Of a DNA stretch of 64,000 bases, positions 55,866-64,000 are shown piece after piece. Positions within the stretch are counted from its first letter, which is position 1. Every line of letters starts with the position of its first letter. This stretch comes from Hemileia vastatrix. Its lineage: Eukaryota; Basidiomycota; Pucciniomycetes; Pucciniales; Zaghouaniaceae. The notes under the pieces were generated by a model that saw only the letters and a list, made by a program, of their open reading frames with translations, made no database searches and had not been told where the DNA came from. The DNA is taken from positions 17,282,501 to 17,346,500 of the forward strand of contig JASXTE010000016.1 of assembly GCA_030280995.1 (NCBI GenBank), read 5' to 3'. Both the position numbers and the translations under genes were made by a program.

Positions 55866-58800
55866 TAATTGGTATTTGACCTTTGTGCCTCACTCATATT
55901 TATCATTTGATTGATTTTTCGTCACCATTATGTTATTAATATTATAAGTATAGCAAAAACTCGTGTGCCCAACGCATACCGGGTGATGTTACACCTTTTA
56001 TAATATTATTAAATAAAGGTAAAAAAATATGAAAATGATTTGTTTTACAAAAAATAAATTGATATCCAAAAGCAATATGAGGGATAAAAAGGTAAAATTA
56101 AAGGGATCAAATATGAAATCAAAAATTAAAGTAAAATTCCTGCCATCAAGAGCAAGTAGACATGATGGGGTGAACACCCACCAGTGGCACTAAACTTGGA
56201 CTATAATTCCTTTTTTGTAAAAATAAAAAAAAATCCACTGGAGCTTTACCAAAACTTCAGGATGACAATTTTGCCATATCAAACAACTTCTAGTGCAATT
56301 ATTGAAGAAAAATTCATTTTCATTGCAATAGAGAGAATTGATCACATCAGACTGCATGTGACAAAAAGTGTCCAGCAAAAGTTTGGCCGAACTTGTGCTG
56401 GACACTTTTATGATGGAAAGTAGCTAGGGTAGAATTTTTCTTCAGTTCATCTGGTATTTCTTATAAACATGTCCACTGGTATTTGATCTTTGTGCCTCAC
56501 TCATATTTATCATTTGATTGATTTTTTGTCACCATTATGTTATTAATATTATAAGTATAGCAAAAACTCGTGTGCCCAATGCATACTGGGTGATGTTACA
56601 CCTTTTATAATATTATTAAATAAAGGTAAAAAAATATGAAAATGATTTGTTTTACAAAAAATAAATTGATATACAAAAGCAATATGAGGGATAAAAAGGT
56701 AAAATTAAAGGAAGCAAATATGAAGTAAAAAATTAAAATAAACTTACAGCCATCAAGAGCAAGTAGACATCTTTGGGTGAACGCTCACCAGTGGCACTAA
56801 ACTTGGACTATAATTGCTTTTTTGAAAAACAAAAAAGTGCCAATCCGAGGTTTAAAAAAACTTCAGCAGAACCATTTAGCCATATCAAACAACTTCTAGT
56901 GCAATGATTGAGAGAGAATCGATCACACCAGACTGCATGTGACCAAAAGTGTCCAGCACAAGTTCGGCCAAACTTGTGCTGGACACATTTATGACAGAGA
57001 GTAGCTAGGGAAGAATTTTTCTTCAGTTAATCTGGTATTTCTTATAAACATGTCCATTGTACTTGATCTTTGTGCCTCACTCATATATATCATTTGATTA
57101 ATTTATTGTCACCATTATATTATTAATATTATAAGTATAGAAAAAACTCCTGTGCCAAATGCATACCAGGTGATGTTACAACTTTTATAATATTATGAAA
57201 TAAAAGTAAATAAATATGAAAATGATTAGCTTTACAATAATTTAAATAGATATTAAAAAAAAGAGAAATAAAAAAGAAAAATTAATCTCAAAGAGATCAA
57301 TTATGAAAAACAAAATACTAGTAAAATTCTTGCTCTCAAGAGCCAGTAGAAGTGTTGAAACAAATGGGAGCCATCAGGGCTAAATTTTAATAAGTGACCA
57401 TTTTTTATAAAGATAAAAAATTATTTACCTGAGGTTGGGAAGAACAACAGGTGGATGATTCAGCTAATCAAAACTACTTGTAGTGAAGTTTAATAAAAAA
57501 ATGTTTTTTTGTTGCCATAGAGAGAATTGATCCCATCTGACTGCACATGACCAAAAGTGTCCAGCACAAGTTCGGCCAAACTTGTGCTGGACACTTTTAT
57601 GATGGAGAGTAGATTGGGTGGAAATTTTCTTCAGTTCCTTCATCTTTTATTTCTCATAAACATGTCTACTGGTATTTGATCAGTCTGTATCTTTCATATT
57701 TATCATCTGATTAATATTTTATCACCTTTATATTATCAATGTTATTAGTATAGCAAAAACTTGTGTGCCGAATGCATACCATGTGAAGTTATACCTTCAA
57801 TAATTTTTTAAAATAGACGTAAATAAATATGGAAAGGATTAGTTTTAAAAAAATTAAATAGAAATTTAAAAGTAAAAAGAGGAATAAAAGAGTAAAATAA
57901 AAGTCAAAGAGTTCAAATATGAAAAAAATACTAGTAAAATTCCTGCTATCAACAGCCAGTAGAGGTGTTAAAGCAAATGGGAGCCATCAGGGCTTAATTG
58001 TAATAAGTGACCTTTTCTTTAAAGATAAAAAATTATACACCTGATATTGGGCAGAACAGCAGGTGGATGATTCAGCTAAACCAAACTACTTCTAGTGAAA
58101 TTTGATAAAAACATTTTTTTGTTGCCATAAAGAGAATTGATCCCATCTGACTGCACATGACCAAAAGTGTCCAGCACAAGTTCGGCCGAACTTGTGCTGG
58201 ACACTTCCATGATGGAGAGTGGCTGGGTTAGAATTTTTCTTCAGTTCATCTGGTATTTCTTACAAACATGTCTACTGGTATTTTATCTTTGTGCCTCACT
58301 CATACATATTGTTTGATTATTTTTTTGTCTTAATTATATTATTAATTATATAAGTATAGCAAAAAATTGTGTGCCAAATGCATACTGAGTGATGTTACAC
58401 CTTTTATAATATTATTAAATAAATTTATAAAAATATTAAAATAATTTATTTTAAAAATTATTAATTGATATCCAAAAGCAATATGAGGAATAAAAAATTA
58501 AGTTAAAGGGATAAAATATGAAAAAAGAAATCGAAGTATTATTACTAATATCAAAGGCCAGTAGAGATGTTGAAGCAAATGAGAGCCATCAGGGATAAAT
58601 TGTACTAAATTGACTGTTTTTTAAAGATAAAAAATTGTGTACCTGTGGTTTGGACGAACTCTAGGTGGATAATTCAGCTATATCAAACTACATCTAGTGA
58701 ATTTTCTTATCAAATATTTTTTTTTCATTGCCATAGAGAGAATTGATCCCATATGACTGCACCTGAACAAAAGTGTCCAGCACAAGCTCGGCCGAACTTG

Positions 58801-61800
58801 TGCTGGACACTTTTATGATGGAGAGTAGCTAGGGTGCAGGCCTTCTTCAGTGCAACTGTTATTTTTTTAAAACATTTCAACTGGTATTTGATCTTTCTGT
58901 GTTATTCATATTTTATTATCTGATTAATTTTTTGTCATCAGAATATTATTAATTTTATTAGTATAGAAAATACTTGTGCGCCAAATGCATTCCATGTTAT
59001 ATTACACCTTTTATGATATTATTAAAAAATGTTAAAAAAATATGAAAATGATTTTTTTTCCAAAATTATAAATTAATATCCAAATGTAACATGAGTGATA
59101 AAAAAGTAAAGTAAAAGAGATAAAATATGAAAAAGAAAAATTCAAGAAAAATTCCTGCCTTCAAGAGCCAGTAGAGGTGTTAAAACAAATGGGTGCCATC
59201 AGGGCTAAATTTGATAAAATTTAATTTTTTTTAAAGATAAAAAATTTTTCACATGAGGTTTGGGAAAACTCAAGGTGGATAATTCAGCCATACCAAACTA
59301 CTTCTAATAAAATTATTTAGCATTTTTTTTAATTTAATTTCCACAGAGAGAATTGATCCCATCTGACTGCAACTGAACAAGAGTGTCCAGCACAAGTTCG
59401 GCCGAACTTGTGCTGGACACTTTTATGATGGAGAGTAGCTAGGGTGGAAGTGTTTCTCAGTACATCAGTTTTTTGTTTTTCACATATCTATTGGTTTTTT
59501 AAATTTTTTTTATCATTCATATTTATCTTATAATTAATTTTTTGTCACCATATATATTATTAATGTTTCTAGTATAGCAAAAACCTGCATGCCAAATGCA
59601 AAATTGGTGATGTTACACCTTTAATAATATTATTATATAAAGTTAAAAAAATATGAATATGTTTAGTTTTTAAAAAAATAAATTGATATTTAAAATTAAA
59701 AAGAGTAATAGAAAAGTAAAATGAAAATAAATGGGATCAAATACGAAATAAAAAATACAAGTAAAATTTTACTATCAAGAGCCAGAAGTGGTGTTGGGAC
59801 AGTTGGGACAGTTGGGGACCCCTAGGTCAAGACTTGGTCTAAACTTACTTTTATGTATAGCTAACAAATTTTGAGCTGAGGTTTGGACACACTTCCAGGG
59901 GACAATTTTACAATATTAAACATTCTTTACTTCAATAATTGAGTGAAATATCATTTTCATTGCCATAGAGAGAATTTATCTCATATGACTTCATGCAACC
60001 AAAAGTGTCCAGCACAAGTTCAGCCGAACTTGTGCTGGACACTTTTATAATTGAGAGTAGGCATACAGCAAATCTTCTTAAACTCAAAAGGGATTTCTTA
60101 TAAAAATATACACTGGTATTTGATCTTTCTGTGTCATTTAAATTTACCATTTGATTAATTTTTTGTCATCATTATATTATTAATGTTTTTACTACAGTAA
60201 TAACTTGTGTGAAAAATGCATACCAGGTTGTGTTCCACCTTTAATCATATATTATTAAATAAAGGTATAAGAGTATGAAAATTATTTATTTTAAAAATTA
60301 AAAATTGATATCCAAAGCAATATGAGCAATAAAGAAGTAAAATAAAAGGGATAAAATAAGAAAAATAAATCTAAGGAAAATTCCCACTATCAATAACAAG
60401 TAGAGGTGTTAGATCAAATGTGCACCACCAGGGCTAAACTTGGACTATATTTTCTTTTTTGTTAAACCAAAGAAAGTGTCCTGATGAGTTTTGAAAAATC
60501 ATTAGGAGGACATTTTGGCAATATCAAACTACTTATTTTGCAATGATTGAGCAAAATGTCATTTTCATTTCCATAAAGTAAATTTATCCCATCTGACTGC
60601 ATGCAACCAAAAGTGTCCAGCACAAGTTCGGCCGAACTTATGCTGGACACTTTTATGATGGTGAGTATCTAGGGTGCAGGTCTTCTTCAGTTCATCAGGT
60701 ATTTCTTATAAACAAATCTACTTGTATATGATCTTTCTGTGTCATTCATATTTATCATTTGATTCATTGTTTTTCACCATTATACTATTAATGTTATTAG
60801 TATTGAAAAAAATTATAAGCCAAATGCATACTGGGAGATGCTACATATTTAATTATCTTATTAAATAAAAGTAAAAAAATATGAAAAGTATTAGTTTTAC
60901 AATAAATAAATTGATATTTGAAAGCAAAAAGAGGAATAAAAAAGTAAAATAAAAGTGATTAAATATGAAATTAAACATTCAAATAAAATTTCTGTCATCA
61001 AAAAAAAATTGAGTTTTCAGACCAAAATTAAACCACCGGTTCTAGATTTGGAATATATTTTCATTTTTTTTAAATTAATAAAAGTATCCACCTGAGGTTT
61101 TCAAAAAAATGAGGAGGATAGTATAGCAGTATAAGACTACTTCTTGTGCAATGATTGAGCAAAAATTCATTTTAACTTCCATTGAGTAAATTTATCCCAT
61201 CTGACTGCATGCAACCAAAAGTGTCCAGCACAAGCTCAGCTGAACTTGTGCTGGACACTTTTATGATGGAGAGTAGCTAGGGTGCAAGTCTTCTTTAGTT
61301 AATCTTATATTCATTTTAAAAATGTCTATGGGTATTTGATCTTTCTGTGTCATCCATATTTATTATTTGATTATTTTTTAGTCACCATTATATTATTAAG
61401 GTTTTTAGTATAGCAAAAAAATGTGTACTGAATGTACACTGTGTGATTTTACAACTTTAATAATATTATATAATAAATGTAAAAAAATGTGAAAGTTATC
61501 AGTTTTTCAAAAATAAAATTGATATTTAAAAGCTAAAGGATAAATAAAAGCGTAAAATTAAAATTAAAGAGAACAAACATGAAATAAAGATATTAAGTAT
61601 AATTTCTGCTATCATGAGCCAGTAGAGGCTTCAGAAAAAATGGGCACCATCATTGATTAACATGGATCAAATTTACTTTTTACCAAAGTAAAAAATTGTC
61701 TACCTTAGGTTTGGACAAACTTCGGGGGGACAATTTGTCCATATAAAACTACTTTCAGAGCAATGATGAAGTGATCATTCAGTCTCATTTCCATAAAAAG

Positions 61801-62410
61801 AATTGATTGCATCTGACGGCATGCAACCAAAAGTGTCCAGCACAAGTTTGGCCAAACTTGTGCTGGACACTTTTATCATGGAGAGTAGCCAGGGTGCAAG
61901 TCATTTTAAATCATCTGGAATTTCTTATAAACATGTCCACTGTTATTAAATCTTTGTGCCTCACTCATATTTATCAATTGAATAATTTTTTGTCACCATT
62001 ATATTATTAATATTATCAGTATAGCAAAAACTTGGGTGCCAAATGAATACTGGGTGATGTTACACCTTTTACAATATTATTAAATAAAGGTAAAAAAATA
62101 TGAAAATTATTTATTTTACAAAAAATAAACCTCTATCCAAAAGCAATATGAGAGGAATAAAGTAAAATAAAAGAAAGCAAAGATGAGAATTAAAATCCAA
62201 GTTAAATTCCTGCCATAAACAGAAAAAAGAGATGTTGAATCAAATTAGCACAATCAGGGCTAAACTTGTACTAAATTTTCTTTTTTGTAAAAATAAAATA
62301 AAAATCCACTTGAGCTTTACCAAAACTTCAGCATGAAAATTTTGCCATATCAAACTACTTCTAGTGTAATTTTTTATCAAAAATTTATCTTCATTTCCAT
62401 AGAGAGAATT
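55866..62410 (+). repeat. Satellite array, ~610-bp monomers, each with a 46-bp palindrome
   Basis: Repeated landmarks: GGTATTTGATCTTTGTGCCTC, ATAGCAAAAACTTGTGTGCC, TGATGTTACACCTTTTATAAT, then GAGCAAGTAGA..., and the palindrome AAAAGTGTCCAGCACAAG...CTTGTGCTGGACACTTTT. Palindromes at 56364-56409, 56945-56990, 57553-57598, 58163-58206, 58769-58814, 59379-59424, 60001-60046, 60609-60654, 61217-61262 and 61829-61874; spacing 581-622, mostly 606-612. An eleventh monomer is cut at 62410 by element II-4. All short ORFs here are products of the repeat. Confidence 0.95.
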
Positions 62411-64000
62411 TGTCAGCCAGGCTATTCCAGGAGTCCAGTAAATGATATATAAATTATAAAACCTTAAAGAGTGGGTAAGACTTGTATTTAATGAATATAA
62501 CTTAATATTTTATTGCATAATGAAATTATATAAGAATTTTATTATATACAAATGTTACATTAAATTTATTGGTTATATATATTTTTATATACAATTAAAT
62601 TGAGCATAATATAATATATTCTACAAATAATGGCGCATTTTTATGTATTTAATAATTATAAATTTATATTTAATTAATTAAAAAACATATATTATAATTA
62701 CAAGTGTAAATTTGATTTATAATATATTTAAATTAATTACTTAAATTTATATATTAACTAATACCTCTCATATGATACTAAACAATTATTAAGGACGCTT
62801 CTTTTGACCCTTAATTGTGTTAGAAAAAACAAATAAATTAATTTGGACTAAATTGAGATTAATTGCTTGTTTTGTTGCGTCAAATTATTTTTTGTTTCAC
62901 TTAAAATGTCCTCTAATCAGAATGTACCATCTGTTGGGAATTATATTTCTCATAGTTCCTATGTTTCCAATCTTGTTTAGTTATTCACTATTGTCACTTA
63001 CTGATTTGGGGATTAATGGCGGGGAAATTGGATTCTTAATTGGGCTTTTAATTATTTGTTTCATGTTTTTCTCTATATTGTTATGTTTCATTTACTCTTT
63101 TGATATGTTTGTTTTATTCCTTTCTAATCATTGTATTTACTGATATAGTAGCGCTTCAGAGGACCCATTGCCTATATAAGGGCCTTGGATAATCCCCTGT
63201 AGCCTTATCACTTATTATACACTCAACAAATTAAATACAATTTTTATATTACGTTTATATTTTTTTTATTAGTAATAAAATTCTAATTAAAATTCTATAT
63301 AACAATTTAAAGGTTGCTTTAAGTCTGATAGTGATCATAGTGTCTGCTGCGCATAGTCCTTACATCCTAATAATATTATTGATTAATAATAACCTCATTT
63401 TTGTCACCTCTCAAGAAACCCGTCGTTGATTCCTTTCAATAAATTAAATAATTTTATTAAATTTTATTTCTTTTATTGCCTATAATCCTCTTCTCCTTCT
63501 CCTCCTCTCATTTCTTCCCTTTTTTCTTATCTCTTCTAGACGACTGACCGACAACTGGGGGCCTTTCCAAACGACGACGACGATCGAAGCCTGGCGACGA
63601 ACGACAAAACGCACAGACCACCTAGCAAAACGAAACTTTTGCCGCGACTGTGTTTCGAACTTGGGTTCGACATCTTAGGTTTATATAATATTAATTTTTA
63701 TATTATTTTGAAGTGATTTTTTGATCACTATAGTAAGTTCACCTTTACGCCTCTCACTCATATTACTATATTTTTATTGCAATAACAGTGATTGTGGCTT
63801 AATTGCTGATTCACTGAGTGTAAGTGTTCAATTTTAAAAAAATTTTTTTTTTCCTAGTTGACCATTATAGAGTGTTAAATCCTCTTAGTCCTAGAAGAAT
63901 TGACATTATTATTAATACAAATTGAATTATTAATTTAATTTTTTTTTATTATTAATTATTGTTAATTTTGGTTGACATAAAAGTACATTGTGCTTAGTCC
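62411..64000 (+). mobile_element. Family II element II-4, 5' end only
   Basis: LTR 62411-63553 (TGTCAGCCAGGCTATTCC ... GACCGACA, 1143 bp) with TATATAA at 63173-63179, internal word ACTGGGGGCCTTTCC at 63554-63568, then a leader with GTTGACC...AGTCCTAG words (63852-63894, 63968-64000). It interrupts a satellite monomer after AGAGAGAATT. Gag should lie beyond the window. Confidence 0.85.
63554..63568 (+). promoter_or_regulatory. Conserved internal start / possible primer site of II-4
   Basis: ACTGGGGGCCTTTCC directly after the LTR. Confidence 0.6.

Noticed and set aside
55866..62410. Several 60-79 codon ORFs on both strands
   Set aside because: They recur at the same monomer positions, run through the palindrome and vary in length between monomers; they are satellite artefacts.
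62817..63143. 108-codon hydrophobic ORF resembling a membrane protein
   Set aside because: It lies inside the LTR of II-4 in T-rich sequence, with no homologous frame in the II-3 LTR.

Overview
This is eukaryotic, AT-rich, repeat-dominated DNA, almost certainly fungal. The coding relics have short introns with GTAAGT/GTATGT donors. The Ty3/Gypsy polyproteins resemble those of basidiomycetes. Two non-retroelement gene relics (a Myb/SANT-like protein at 6.1-7.1 kb and a protein with a C-terminal SAM-like segment at 45.4-46.8 kb) look like families expanded in rust fungi (Pucciniales). A rust or similar basidiomycete with a large transposon-filled genome is my best guess; the assignment is inference. 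I see no intact host gene, tRNA, rRNA or CRISPR array.

Layout. 1-6142: Ty3/Gypsy element I-1 on the minus strand, inserted in the Myb/SANT-like gene relic (6143-7096). 7449-11147: truncated family II Gypsy copy (II-1) carrying a MITE. 12611-13356: old LTR. 13.4-40.7 kb: a very decayed Gypsy element (E0, plus strand) split by two later full-length insertions. The first is I-2 (14374-27478, plus strand, LTRs of about 1.09 kb). The second is II-2 (27981-37259, minus strand, LTRs of about 1.18 kb, perfect 5-bp duplication ACATG). II-2 itself carries a 431-bp solo LTR in its integrase. 41.3-44.8 kb: a foldback element, a solo family I LTR with a MITE in it, and a solo family II LTR. 45.4-46.8 kb: gene relic. 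47064-54581: family II copy II-3, the least damaged pol, with its 3' end lost at another MITE-like sequence. 55866-62410: ten full monomers plus partial ends of a satellite of about 610 bp, each monomer carrying a near-perfect 46-bp palindrome. 62411-64000: a further family II element (II-4) inserted in the satellite and running off the window.

Family I (I-1, I-2, LTR C) has a PBS matching tRNA-Lys, FIDD in the reverse transcriptase and an HHCC/DDE integrase. Family II (II-1 to II-4) starts its internal region with a conserved A(T/C)TG(A/G)GGG(T/C)CTTTCC-like word and has a shortened zinc knuckle. All copies carry stops or frameshifts.

The least expected content is in I-2, between pol and the 3' LTR. 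Two spliced genes lie there on the opposite strand, each with a Zn2Cys6-like cysteine cluster and a phase-1 intron, among tandem repeats and a short motif scattered through family I. A hairpin in the same region shows a compensatory base change between copies.
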